NCBI RefSeq assembly: GCF_000378245.1
Contig: NZ_KB899494.1
Span: 248,001 to 312,000 of the forward strand
DNA from: Aromatoleum toluclasticum ATCC 700605
Lineage (GTDB): Bacteria > Pseudomonadota > Gammaproteobacteria > Burkholderiales > Rhodocyclaceae
Reading direction: 5' to 3'
DNA length: 64,000 nt
The notes under the pieces were generated by a model that had not been told where the DNA came from, did no database searches, and saw only the letters and a program-made list of their open reading frames with translations. Position 1 is the stretch's first letter, and every line of letters begins with the position of its first letter. Positions 45,575-53,869 of the stretch are shown here, piece by piece. The translations under genes were made by a program, and so were the position numbers.

Positions 45575-46344
45575 GGTCGGGCACCGAAGTTTTGTATGAC
45601 CCACTCGCTGTTGCGTTCGCGCTTGAGTATGACGTTGCGCAGGCGGGCGAGCGTTGCCGCAACGGCGTAGGCGAGCAGGCCCAGGCTCATCAGCAGTATT
45701 CCTGTGCCGATCACCGGAGTTCCCGGGGCCGACAGGCCTTGCGGTGCCGCGCCATACATGCCGCTCCAGCGAAAGACGGCGAAGTAGAGCAGGGGCAATC
45801 CGAACGCTCCGATCAGGGCCAGGAGTCCGCTGGCGCGGTCCGCGCGGCGTGTGTCGTCTATGCCTTCCTGCAGGGCAACGTAGCCGAGGAAGAGGAAAAG
45901 CACCAGCAGCTCGGCGGTCAGGCGCGCCTCCCACACCCACCACGCACCCCAGATCGGTTTGCCCCAGAGGGACCCGGTCCATAGTGCCAGAAACGCAAAC
46001 AGCGCCCCTGTCGGCGCGAGGGCCGAAGCGATCATCGACAGAAAGCGCTGTCGTCGCACAAGACCGTAGCCCGCCGTGCCCGCGGTAATGAAGTAGATCG
46101 CGACGGACAGCCAGAGGGACGGGGTATGTATGAACGCGATTCGGTAGTGCTCGTGCTGGTGCGGATCCGTCTGGGCGACGACGAGACCGACGAACAGGCC
46201 AATCGAGCAGAGCACCGCAGCCGCGCAGGCGAACCACGGGCACAGCCGCCCTGCATGAACGTAGCCGCGCTGCGGGGTCGCTGCCGACCACGCGGCCAAG
46301 GGCGGCGATTCGTCCGAGCTGAGGGTGGTGCTGAGTGCGGGCAT
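45571..46344 (-). CDS. Second CcmC-like heme-handling protein
   Basis: 257 aa with six membrane helices. The motif WGAWWVWEARLTAELL resembles CcmC but has Glu in place of the usual Asp. Other family segments (SALAPTGALFAFLALWTGSLWGKP, DDTRRADRASG) are conserved. No second ccmA, ccmB, ccmE or ccmF is nearby, so it may work with the main set at 27-34 kb or with the ResB/ResC pair. It is preceded by a good sigma-54-like promoter. Confidence 0.85.
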   Translation of the reverse strand: MPALSTTLSSDESPPLAAWSAATPQRGYVHAGRLCPWFACAAAVLCSIGLFVGLVVAQTDPHQHEHYRIAFIHTPSLWLSVAIYFITAGTAGYGLVRRQRFLSMIASALAPTGALFAFLALWTGSLWGKPIWGAWWVWEARLTAELLVLFLFLGYVALQEGIDDTRRADRASGLLALIGAFGLPLLYFAVFRWSGMYGAAPQGLSAPGTPVIGTGILLMSLGLLAYAVAATLARLRNVILKRERNSEWVIQNFGARP

Positions 46345-46386
46345 CTTGTCGTGCGTTTTCGATGGCGGGGTCGTGAGATTGATCTA

Positions 46387-46401
46387 GCAATCGGCATGCC
46401 G
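46387..46401 (-). promoter_or_regulatory. Sigma-54 promoter of the second ccmC operon
   Basis: On the minus strand, CGGCATGCCGATTGC matches TGGCAYG-N4-TTGC at every informative position except the first. Transcription would begin near 46375, about 31 bases before the CcmC-like start. A TTCC/GGAA palindrome lies about 85 bases upstream at 46484. Confidence 0.7.
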
Positions 46402-46483
46402 ACCCGCAATCGCTCGAAATCCGGGGTGGACGTCCAGGCCGCTGCGTTTCGGGGAGCGCAATCGAGACTTCGGGATGACGGTC

Positions 46484-46499
46484 TTCCTGATTTCAGGAA
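46484..46499. promoter_or_regulatory. TTCC/GGAA palindrome, candidate activator site
   Basis: TTCCTGATTTCAGGAA is a perfect 16-bp inverted repeat. It is upstream of the sigma-54 element at 46387 by a distance typical for an enhancer site. It is one of four related palindromes in the window. Confidence 0.6.
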
Positions 46500-46570
46500 T
46501 TCGTCCTCGCGGGTGCGGATCAGGGTTGTGCCGTCTCTCCATGCATGATCGAGCGCGGCACGCAAACGGC

Positions 46571-47500
46571 TCAGCCGGGAATGTAGATACCGGCGCTGCG
46601 GATCGCCTTGACCAGTTCGCTGGTCGATTGTTCGAGCAGTTTGATCCCTGCCTCGAAATCCTTGCGCGATGCGGCCGCTTCGGCTTCGCCGCGGAGCGAG
46701 CCTGCGTTCGTGAGGAATTCCGTGACGCGCGGGCTCATCGGGGCCCCGGCGAGTTTTTCCTCGAGCAATACCTTGACGAGCATCTTGTGCGTCTCGTTGC
46801 GGTCGATCTCGTAGTGATATTCCTCTTCCTTCGATGCGAAGTTCAAGGAACGTACCAGCGTGTCGCCGGAGCGCATCGAACTGACCGATGCCTTGGCAAG
46901 GAGGTATGCCTGTTCGAGAATCGTCCGGCCGCTCGCATATTGGCCGGCTGCTGCCTTGCGTTCTGCGTCGGCGATGAGCGCCTCGACCTGCCGGCTGCTT
47001 TCCTGCGATTCCTTGTTACCCTTTTCCGACGCAATTCGCTGCTGCGCGGAGAGCAGGGCGCGGACACTTTCGAGCTTGTTCTTGTAGTCCGTTTCGACTT
47101 TCTTTCCGTTGACGCTTTCCGGTGCGGCAAGCCGTGCCGCTTCGAACATGGTCTTGCTCGCAGTGGAAAGCAGGCTGGAAGCCTTTGCGAGATCGCCTGC
47201 ATCGAAGGCGGCCTTTGCTTGCGTGTATTGTTCCTTGGCCGCCTTGCGCTTCTCGATGGCAGGCGCTTCGCCGCTCGACTCGATCTGGCGTGCTGCAGTG
47301 GATTTTTCGATCAAGGTTCCAACCGACTCGAAACGGCGCTCGAGCTGGGCTCGGTCGGGCTCGTTGGACTGGAGGCGGGTCGATGCGCTGCCCGGCGGTA
47401 CGGGCTCGGTCTGCGCCATCGTCGCGCCGCCCGAGGCAAGCGTCAGTGCCAGTGCAAGCGCAGCATGCCCAAGAGTCCCACTACGGTAGTTCGGTTTCAT
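46571..47500 (-). CDS. Helical periplasmic protein, paralog of 41639 gene
   Basis: 309 aa from the ATG at 47500 after AGGAGT. The signal peptide spans about 1-29. The mature part is alpha-helical with coiled-coil character (RAQLERRFESVGTLIEKS, KQYTQAK-type segments). The C-terminal half carries LNFASKEEEYHYEIDRNETHKMLV and ends GIKLLEQSTSELVKAIRSAGIYIPG, matching the protein at 41639. The family is not recognised. It follows two triheme cytochrome genes on the same strand, so it may help their assembly or form part of their complex. Confidence 0.65.
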   Translation of the reverse strand: MKPNYRSGTLGHAALALALTLASGGATMAQTEPVPPGSASTRLQSNEPDRAQLERRFESVGTLIEKSTAARQIESSGEAPAIEKRKAAKEQYTQAKAAFDAGDLAKASSLLSTASKTMFEAARLAAPESVNGKKVETDYKNKLESVRALLSAQQRIASEKGNKESQESSRQVEALIADAERKAAAGQYASGRTILEQAYLLAKASVSSMRSGDTLVRSLNFASKEEEYHYEIDRNETHKMLVKVLLEEKLAGAPMSPRVTEFLTNAGSLRGEAEAAASRKDFEAGIKLLEQSTSELVKAIRSAGIYIPG

Positions 47501-47544
47501 CACTGTGGACTCCTGGGCATGGATGTTGTTGGCTGCGAAACGAC

Positions 47545-48204
47545 TTACTGACCCGTGCGGGCGACCGGGCCGTCCTTCTTCTTCGAGTGGCACAGGCGGC
47601 ACTCGGACACCGGGAAGGCAACCTTGCCGTGGCACACGCCGCATTTCTGCCCGAGAAGGATGGCCGCCATGCTGATTTGGTTGGCGCCTTTCTGCGGGAC
47701 GAAGATTGCGGGGTGGCAGTTGGAGCAGTCAAGCCACTCGGTGTGCTGCTTGTGCGGATAGACGACGTCCGGCATCGATCCCTTGACTTCGCGGACGATG
47801 TTCAAATCCATCACGATCGGTACCGCGTTTGTATCCACACGGTCCCAGCGCGGGTTGATCGCGCGATCTTCGAGGGCCTTGACCCAATTGACGCGGTTTC
47901 CGGCGTTGCTGCGGGGAAGCGTTTCGAAGGCGGACAGCGGCGGCATCAGCGCTGCAGTGCCTTCGCTGCCGGGGTCGTGGATGCCGTCCTGCATCGGAGG
48001 CAGGTTGCGTTGATTGGCCGGCTTGAGCAGGCGGTTGAAACGGTTGACGTCAGTTGCCGGCGCGGTTGTGGCCGGAGCGGCCGCCGGGGCTGCGGCGGAG
48101 GGGGCCGCGGGCTTGCTCTTGGCGTCTTGGGCGATGACGGGTGCCGAGCCGAACAGGGTGGCGGCGAACACGGTCAGGAGAAGGGTTGGAATACGGCGGG
48201 TCAT
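47545..48204 (-). CDS. Triheme c7-type cytochrome, long type
   Basis: 219 aa, signal peptide about 1-25. An Ala/Pro-rich region and a NxVxWVKALEDRAINPR segment precede YPHKQHTEWLDCSNCH (heme 1 at 160-164), CGVCH (188-192) and CRLCH (202-206). It is a paralog of proteins at 2465 and 55219. It overlaps the short triheme gene upstream by 4 bases. The pair probably acts together as a periplasmic electron relay. Confidence 0.92.
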   Translation of the reverse strand: MTRRIPTLLLTVFAATLFGSAPVIAQDAKSKPAAPSAAAPAAAPATTAPATDVNRFNRLLKPANQRNLPPMQDGIHDPGSEGTAALMPPLSAFETLPRSNAGNRVNWVKALEDRAINPRWDRVDTNAVPIVMDLNIVREVKGSMPDVVYPHKQHTEWLDCSNCHPAIFVPQKGANQISMAAILLGQKCGVCHGKVAFPVSECRLCHSKKKDGPVARTGQ

Positions 48205-48632
48205 TTCTTGCTACCTCCTTGCCCGACGGGAACTGCCAGTTTCTGGATGGTGCTTTCGTGCACTTGCGTGGGGGTGTTCGGTTTGCCGGAATGGCACAGA
48301 TCGCAGTTCTCGACGGACCAGGCGACTTCGCCGTTGTGGCAGGCGCCACAGAACTGGCCGTCAATGATCTTCAGCATCGTGATCTCGTTGCCGCCGGCCT
48401 TGAACTGGAAGCCGAGGTCCGCGTGGCAGACCTTGCAGCGGAAGCGGATCCGGTGGAACCAGTGCGGAAAGATCGCCGGCCGCATGCCGGCCGCGTCGGC
48501 ATAGTTGTTGATGACGATGTCGCCGTACTCGGCGCGGCTGTCGGACGGGGTCCACAGCGTGATGGCCACTACGGCAAACAGCAGCGCAGTGAGCCCACGA
48601 CGGACTCTTGTTACCCACGGGACCTGCTTCAT
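48201..48632 (-). CDS. Triheme c7-type cytochrome, short type
   Basis: 143 aa, signal peptide about 12-34. The sequence GMRPAIFPHWFHRIRFRCKVCH (heme 1 at 66-70), CGACH (95-99) and CDLCH (110-114) gives three hemes in about 50 residues. It is nearly identical in this part to the protein at 54824, showing a recent or conserved duplication. It is first in an operon with the long triheme and the helical protein genes. Confidence 0.93.
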   Translation of the reverse strand: MKQVPWVTRVRRGLTALLFAVVAITLWTPSDSRAEYGDIVINNYADAAGMRPAIFPHWFHRIRFRCKVCHADLGFQFKAGGNEITMLKIIDGQFCGACHNGEVAWSVENCDLCHSGKPNTPTQVHESTIQKLAVPVGQGGSKK

Positions 48633-48840
48633 AGTTCAACCCTCTTCATAACGTGATCCGTTCCTGCCAGCCAAATTGCACGAGTTACGGTCGACTGACA
48701 ACCAAACGAGTGTAATCGTCCCCTTCGCTGCTCCGGACTCGTGGAGCGTCGGAAGTTCATGCTTCCGCACCGTGGTCACCCGCCTCTCGATCCTTGCTTC
48801 CCTGCCGGCGTTGCCGCGGTACGTCGGACCGGTCCTGCAT

Positions 48841-48855
48841 GCAAAATTCGGGCCC
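48841..48855 (-). promoter_or_regulatory. Candidate sigma-54 promoter of the triheme operon
   Basis: On the minus strand, GGGCCCGAATTTTGC keeps GG, C, CG and TTGC of the consensus with exact spacing, with two mismatches. The leader would be about 200 bases long, which is unusual, but a matching palindrome lies about 105 bases upstream. Confidence 0.5.
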
Positions 48856-48959
48856 GAGTGCTATTACCATTGGCTTATCGGCAAGAAAAGCGGCTGGCTG
48901 AAGGGAGCTGCCATTCCGGCTTCGAAAATGTAACCGATTGTATCGTTTGCGGGAATGGA

Positions 48960-48975
48960 TTCCTGGATTCGGGAA
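48960..48975. promoter_or_regulatory. TTCC/GGAA palindrome, candidate activator site
   Basis: TTCCTGGATTCGGGAA shares both arms with the palindromes at 2206, 46484 and 60806, with one internal mismatch in symmetry. It lies upstream of the triheme operon and just after the end of the TPR gene. Confidence 0.55.
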
Positions 48976-49002
48976 ATGGCGGGCAAGTCGCGTCGATGCA
49001 GG

Positions 49003-49647
49003 CTATGGCTTGCCGGTGGGCGTTGCACGTGACGCTTGCTTGTCCGCGCCATCGTGCTGAGGCTCCGAGCGCCATTCCCACAGGGCCGATTCCGCTCGCG
49101 GACGGAATGGATCGTCCATCGGTGCGAGGTGGAGGTAGGTTTGCATTGCACCCATCGCGCCGGGGCGGTCACCGAGCTCTTCGAGGGTTTGCGCGAGACC
49201 GTAGTACGCGTTGACCTGATTGCGCCGCAGTTCGATTGCCGATTCGAAAAAATCGCGAGCCTGTTTCCATTGCTCGAGTCCGATCAGCGCGAACCCCATA
49301 TTCACGTGCGCCTCGGGAAGCCTCGGGGCCAGGGTCAGAACCTGATGAAACGCCGTGAGTGCGTAGTCATACTGACGCATCTGAAGCATTGCGACGCCCT
49401 GCTCGAATCGCAACCGAACTTCGTTCTGCGTTGCATCGGTGGCGGAGGGCAGGCGAGGCTTCGCCCTGAATATGTCCGCGTATGCAAGGCGTGTCTGGGG
49501 GAGTCCATGGGGTGGGTCGGGTTTCCAGGCCAGCAGAGCCCCGAGGCCCACGGTCGCGAGCACCGTGACGGCTATCGCACGGCGGCGAACATCGCGGCGG
49601 CTGCGGGGGCGTTGGGCGGGGCGGTCGGGGTTGTGTGTGTTCTGCAT
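49003..49647 (-). CDS. Membrane-anchored TPR protein
   Basis: 214 aa from the ATG at 49647. One N-terminal helix (about 24-41) anchors it, followed by TPR repeats (VRLRFEQGVAMLQMRQYDYALTAFHQVLTLAPRLPEAHVNMGFALIGLEQWK and NAYYGLAQTLEELGDRPGAMGAMQTYLHLAP taken as two to three units). Its 5' end overlaps the heme-copper-like gene by 76 bases. A CcmI-like role in presenting apocytochromes to ResB/ResC is possible but not shown. Confidence 0.75.
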   Translation of the reverse strand: MQNTHNPDRPAQRPRSRRDVRRRAIAVTVLATVGLGALLAWKPDPPHGLPQTRLAYADIFRAKPRLPSATDATQNEVRLRFEQGVAMLQMRQYDYALTAFHQVLTLAPRLPEAHVNMGFALIGLEQWKQARDFFESAIELRRNQVNAYYGLAQTLEELGDRPGAMGAMQTYLHLAPMDDPFRPRAESALWEWRSEPQHDGADKQASRATPTGKP

Positions 49648-50891
49648 AATCCGAGAATTCGAGGTACGGCGACGCATGCAAAGTATCCGACGCCCGCTAT
49701 CGTGATCGCGCCGCCGGTCCCCGTCAGGGCGGCGGCGAGGATTGCGGCCGGATCTGCCCCCTCTCCGCTGAACGCGACCTTGCGGGGGGCGCCGAGAATC
49801 CCGCTCCAGGCGAGGCCGCAGATCAGTGTAGTGATCCCGAAGGCATATACCGAGAGCGGTCGGGTGCTGGGAGGGGGGAAATGTTCGGCGTCCGCGGCTG
49901 GCGATATGCGGGCGAGAACGGCCGCCATCTGGGCGAGCGTGAACGCGCCGATTGTACCGTGATAATGGGCGGGCACCATGGTTGTCTGGCTGTCGATTGC
50001 GGTACCCGCAAGAATGCCGATGCTATATAGCCCAAGTGATGCGATAAAACTGTCTGCGCGGCGGACCTCCTTGCGCGAGAGCAGAAGAAGACCGAAGGCC
50101 AGTGCCGCCGGCCAGTTGGCCCATCTCATGACATTCGTATGAGTGGAATGGAGCGTGCCGTGATCCAGGCCGGCAAGCAGAAGCGCCGGTGCGATGGTTG
50201 CGGGCAGCGATGCGGCGGCGAAAAGGGGAATGGCGAGTCGCGACGAGACGCTCGTCATTCCGGTGCGCTCCGCCAGACGGAGCCACATTGCCATCATGAG
50301 GGTGACAAAGCCGAATTGGAGTATGTGGCCGGCGCCCCAGAGGGCATCGACAAGCCCCATCCGCTGGTGCAGGGCAAGTGCGAGATAGACCGTCCCCATA
50401 CAGAATGGCCAGCGCGCGATCGCAAAACCCCATTCAGCGGCGTCGCGGGGGCGAGCCAGGGATATTCCGCCCGTACCGAGTCCCGCGGTGACAAAGATTG
50501 CGAGGGATCCGAGAAATACCGGGTGGTCTACATAGGGGAAGTAGTTTGCGAGGACGGGATTTCCCGGGGCGAACAGGCCTGCAGCGACGATCCCGATGGC
50601 CCCGGCTGCGCCAGTGACAAGAAGGCCTTGTGCCGTACGGTGTCGACTCGACGGCAGGGTCTCGGTCCACATCGCTCCGGCCATCGCGAAGTACCAGAGC
50701 AAGGTGGCGAGATTGACGTGTACGACGAGGGCGCGCGGGAAGCTGTCCGGCGGCACCAGAGATGTGAGGACCGGCGTGCGGGCGAGTACGAGCGCAGTGG
50801 CCGCGACGGCGGAAAGCCCCAGGAATGACGCGGCGAGCAGCAGCCAGCGATGTGATACGCCGGGGGGAGTGTCGAACCTCTTTGCCATCAT
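49572..50891 (-). CDS. Divergent heme-copper oxidase subunit I-like membrane protein
   Basis: 439 aa with about 12 membrane helices. Histidines sit where heme-copper subunit I ligands are expected: His58 (VVHVNLATLLW, low-spin heme), His189 (WGAGHILQFGFV, CuB-like), His244/248/251 (LDHGTLHSTHTNV) and His309/311 (PAHYHGTIGAF, heme pair). The layout is closest to the NorB/cbb3 side, but the usual subunit partners are not adjacent. It starts within an ATGA overlap with the ResC gene stop. Function as an oxidase, NO reductase or a heme/quinol membrane module is undecided. Confidence 0.65.
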   Translation of the reverse strand: MMAKRFDTPPGVSHRWLLLAASFLGLSAVAATALVLARTPVLTSLVPPDSFPRALVVHVNLATLLWYFAMAGAMWTETLPSSRHRTAQGLLVTGAAGAIGIVAAGLFAPGNPVLANYFPYVDHPVFLGSLAIFVTAGLGTGGISLARPRDAAEWGFAIARWPFCMGTVYLALALHQRMGLVDALWGAGHILQFGFVTLMMAMWLRLAERTGMTSVSSRLAIPLFAAASLPATIAPALLLAGLDHGTLHSTHTNVMRWANWPAALAFGLLLLSRKEVRRADSFIASLGLYSIGILAGTAIDSQTTMVPAHYHGTIGAFTLAQMAAVLARISPAADAEHFPPPSTRPLSVYAFGITTLICGLAWSGILGAPRKVAFSGEGADPAAILAAALTGTGGAITIAGVGYFACVAVPRILGLCRTHTTPTAPPNAPAAAAMFAAVR

Positions 50892-51700
50892 ACGGCTCCC
50901 TGATGAGGGGTTGCCGATATGAACGGCACGCCGAAGAAGGTCAGGAAGGCGGTGACGAATACGGCAAGAATCAGGCCGGCGTGCATGGGGGGCGTCAGCC
51001 GGTATGCCAGTCGGGCGTGGATCGTAAACGCCACGGTGAGCCAGGTGATGAATGCCCAGGTTTCGAGAGGGTCCCAGGCCCAGTAACGACCCCAGGCGTC
51101 CTGCGCCCAGATGGCGCCGGCGATGAGCATCAGTGTGTGGAATATCAGCCCGATCGCCATGCAGCGGAAGGCAAGTTCGTCAAGTTGGGGATTGGGTGGC
51201 AACTGCTGCAATCGCGTGATTCCGATGCCGGCTTGCCGCATCAGGATCACGCAGGACAAGCCGACCGCGACCAGAACCGCTCCAAGGAACACCTTGCCCA
51301 AACCAATATGGATAAAGAGCCAGGGGGTGTTGTAGGTCGGAGGGTAGTGCCCCTCGCCGGGGTGGGTGACCATCAGCCAGCCGAGCATGATGAACATCAG
51401 TGGCAATACGATCGCTGCAGTTGCGCGAATCCGCGGGATGCGCCAGTAGGCGAAGGTGTAGGCGCACATCAGGCTCCAGATATTCGAGCAAAGTATCTCG
51501 AACATCGTGATGAACGGTCCGTGCCCGAGACGCTCCCAGCGCAGGCCCATGGATACGGTCTGCAGTGCGAGTCCTGTCAGCGTCAGCCCGAGGACCGCGC
51601 GTTCCGGCCGTTTACCGAGCACGACACCGATGACGGCGATGATGCCGGCTAGCACGTATGCGGCTACTGCGGTCCAGAGGATCTGAAGTTCTCGTTCCAC
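50888..51700 (-). CDS. ResC/CcsA-type System II cytochrome c synthase subunit
   Basis: 270 aa from a GTG at 51700, one base after the ResB stop. About eight membrane helices are predicted. The WWD motif reads WGRYWAWDPLETWAFITWL, typical of CcsA/ResC heme-binding proteins, with conserved His in LFIHIGLGKV and LIFHTLMLIAG. With ResB it would attach heme to apocytochromes independently of System I. Confidence 0.9.
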   Translation of the reverse strand: MERELQILWTAVAAYVLAGIIAVIGVVLGKRPERAVLGLTLTGLALQTVSMGLRWERLGHGPFITMFEILCSNIWSLMCAYTFAYWRIPRIRATAAIVLPLMFIMLGWLMVTHPGEGHYPPTYNTPWLFIHIGLGKVFLGAVLVAVGLSCVILMRQAGIGITRLQQLPPNPQLDELAFRCMAIGLIFHTLMLIAGAIWAQDAWGRYWAWDPLETWAFITWLTVAFTIHARLAYRLTPPMHAGLILAVFVTAFLTFFGVPFISATPHQGAV

Positions 51701-51701
51701 G

Positions 51702-52781
51702 TCATGCGTCCCACGGTTTTACTGCGAATTTTTGCCAAAAATGTACGCCCAGACTGGCGATGGCCACAATGCAGGCGGCGAGCAGCCATGGCAGGGTCCA
51801 GTCGTAGAACACCCGATACCCCATCCAGCTGCGCAGACCGTCGAATTCGAGGCGACCGTCCGGCAGCTCGATCGAGTCGCCCGGCTGCATCTCATGACGC
51901 GTGCTGCCGATTCGTACGATCAATTTGTATCGTTCGGGCAGGCGGAAACTGCTATGGCGCTCGGGATCGAGTACGGTCTCATCGAAGTCGAGCATCACCC
52001 ACACGGGAACGCTGCTGTCAGGAGGTGTCCATTCAGCTGCCTGGCTGTACTGATTGCCGGGATATGGAGGCAACTGTACCGATCCGTACATCGCCTCTCC
52101 GGCCTTCGGCAGCCAGCGGAACGTGGGAGCGAAGCCCTTGTTGAAGGTCGTGTAGAAACGGTAGTTTTCCAGTATCAATGGATCCTGGTCGCCGATCTCC
52201 GCTTCGTGCCAGTGTCCCTGCATGTCGGCCCATGCGACATGGTTACGCGTGGCTCCCCGTTGCAGTCCAGGGGCATAATCGATTGTAAATCCCTTATTGA
52301 CGAAGCTGACCTTTGACAATTCTCCTGTATGCCATGGACCTCGTTCGGAGGCCGCAAGAACGCCGTCGAAGGCTGTGCCAACCGTAACGCCGGCGTGCCC
52401 GTTCAGATACGTCAGGCGGCCTGCTGCGACAAGCAACAGCAGAACGATCAGGCTGAGGTGAAAGACCAGCAGCGCGATCTGACGCCTGAATACGCCATTG
52501 GTTGCAACGGCAGCCAGCAGGTTGAGGGCGAGCAGCAACAGGGGCGCGACCAACGGCCACGTGCGTGCGCCCTCCCGAAGATAGGCGAAGGCTGTGCCCG
52601 CTCCGAGAAGTGCAATCAGCCACAGCGTGAGACGCAGCGATGCCAGCGTGCGCAGAAATTTCACCGGATAGAGTCCGGATCGAGTCTCCCCGTCGTCACA
52701 CTTGGTGCGGCGAGGAGACTGTCCCCGCGAGTCCCATGCTGACGTCAGGTTTCCGCGTTCCCTTGCGCCGTCGCCAATCAT
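51702..52781 (-). CDS. ResB/CcsB-type System II cytochrome c synthase subunit
   Basis: 359 aa from the ATG at 52781, which overlaps the stop of the upstream NHL gene (ATGA); a downstream GTG (VKFLRTLASLRLT) is an alternative that would remove about 40 polar residues. Three membrane helices lie near the N-terminus and one near the C-terminus (LPWLLAACIVAIASLGVHFW), bounding a large periplasmic domain with GDSIELPDGRLEFDGLRSWMGYRVFYD. The start LASLRLTLWLIALL is typical of ResB. It is paired with ResC. Confidence 0.85.
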   Translation of the reverse strand: MIGDGARERGNLTSAWDSRGQSPRRTKCDDGETRSGLYPVKFLRTLASLRLTLWLIALLGAGTAFAYLREGARTWPLVAPLLLLALNLLAAVATNGVFRRQIALLVFHLSLIVLLLLVAAGRLTYLNGHAGVTVGTAFDGVLAASERGPWHTGELSKVSFVNKGFTIDYAPGLQRGATRNHVAWADMQGHWHEAEIGDQDPLILENYRFYTTFNKGFAPTFRWLPKAGEAMYGSVQLPPYPGNQYSQAAEWTPPDSSVPVWVMLDFDETVLDPERHSSFRLPERYKLIVRIGSTRHEMQPGDSIELPDGRLEFDGLRSWMGYRVFYDWTLPWLLAACIVAIASLGVHFWQKFAVKPWDA

Positions 52782-53869
52782 TCCGAGTCGCCCTTGGCTC
52801 CGCCAAGGTATTGAAAAATCGTTACGCGGCCGTTGAACGTGTCGGCAACGAACACCCGGTTGAAGGCATCGACCCATACTCCGGACGGCAGGTAGAAATT
52901 GCCCGTACCTTGGCCGACGCCCCCGATCGGCATCAGGAAGTCACCGGTTTCGTTAAATACAAGCAAATTGTCGTAATAGGATTCCACCACGTAAATGTTG
53001 CTTTCGCTGTCGACCCCGACGCCCTTGGGGCGGACCAGGTTGCCGTAGTACAGGCCACGTTTTCCCAGGATCTGCGGGGCTGAATCGTCTGCCAGCGGCA
53101 GTATTTGCACGCGGCTGTTCATGGTGTCGGTAACGTAAAGTTTTCCACCCCCAATAGCGAGGTGTGTCGGGAAGTTGAACTCGCCCGGTGCCTCCCCCCG
53201 TTCGCCGATCACCCGTTCAAGGCGACCGTCGGTGCCGAAAACCTTGATGTCGTGGGCGTAAGTGTCGGCGACGTAAAGCAGTCCGGTGGTCGGGTCGCGC
53301 GCCAGTCCCGTCGGCCGTTGCAGAACCCCAGCCCCGATCGGCGGCAACGGGTTACCTTGTGCGTCAAGGTGCGCTACGAGTTGCAGTTCCGCATCTGCAA
53401 CCCAGACGCCTCCGCCGTCGGCAAGTGCTACGCCGATAGGCGCGACAAAGCGGCGAGCCTCGACCGCGTGATCCCAGACCTTCAGTTCTCCTGCGGGCTT
53501 GTCGAAGACGAAAACGGCTGCACGACTTACATCGGTGACAAAAATCCGCTCTTGCGCGTCCGCGACAACGGCTTGCGGCCGTTGGAGCACGTTGGGCTTT
53601 TCCTCGTCGAAAAGACCGACCGCCCACGCAAGAAATCCGACGAATCCGGTCGCAGCGTCTTCGCGCACGAAGTTTTCTTCGCCGGTTAGCTGGCCCGCGA
53701 ACTGATAACGAGGGATCTCCGGTTCGGCGGGCCACATGAGCCGCTTGCCTTCCGGGGCGTCGAGCAGGCCGTAGTGGAGGCGCGCCGGTATGGCCTGCGT
53801 GGCACAGCCGCTCAGTGCGACCGAGAGCGTCAGCAATAACCAGCAGAAAGGGGAGAGACTGGGCTTCAA
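52778..53869 (-). CDS. NHL-repeat lipoprotein
   Basis: 363 aa from a TTG at 53869 that overlaps the stop of the preceding NHL gene (TTGA), with GGAG upstream. The lipobox LSGC lies near residue 20. A six-bladed propeller of NHL repeats follows (PQAVVADAQERIFVTDVSRAAVFVFD, PTGLARDPTTGLLYVADTYAHDIKVF, PTHLAIGGGKLYVTDTMNSRVQILP, PKGVGVDSESNIYVVESYYDNLLVF, PSGVWVDAFNRVFVADTFNGRVTIF). It is presumably anchored at the outer membrane. Its operon encodes c7 cytochromes and ResB/ResC. Confidence 0.82.
   Translation of the reverse strand: MKPSLSPFCWLLLTLSVALSGCATQAIPARLHYGLLDAPEGKRLMWPAEPEIPRYQFAGQLTGEENFVREDAATGFVGFLAWAVGLFDEEKPNVLQRPQAVVADAQERIFVTDVSRAAVFVFDKPAGELKVWDHAVEARRFVAPIGVALADGGGVWVADAELQLVAHLDAQGNPLPPIGAGVLQRPTGLARDPTTGLLYVADTYAHDIKVFGTDGRLERVIGERGEAPGEFNFPTHLAIGGGKLYVTDTMNSRVQILPLADDSAPQILGKRGLYYGNLVRPKGVGVDSESNIYVVESYYDNLLVFNETGDFLMPIGGVGQGTGNFYLPSGVWVDAFNRVFVADTFNGRVTIFQYLGGAKGDSE

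Larger units (their letters stand above)
48633..49002. other. Control region upstream of the triheme operon
   Basis: This 370-bp region lies between two minus-strand operons. It holds the palindrome at 48960 and the sigma-54-like element at 48841. The plus-strand ORFs here have no family features and no ribosome sites. I see no gene. Confidence 0.55.

Noticed and set aside
48676-49214. Small plus-strand ORFs between the triheme operon and the TPR gene
   Set aside because: They lack ribosome sites and family features, and overlap the control region and the TPR gene on the other strand.
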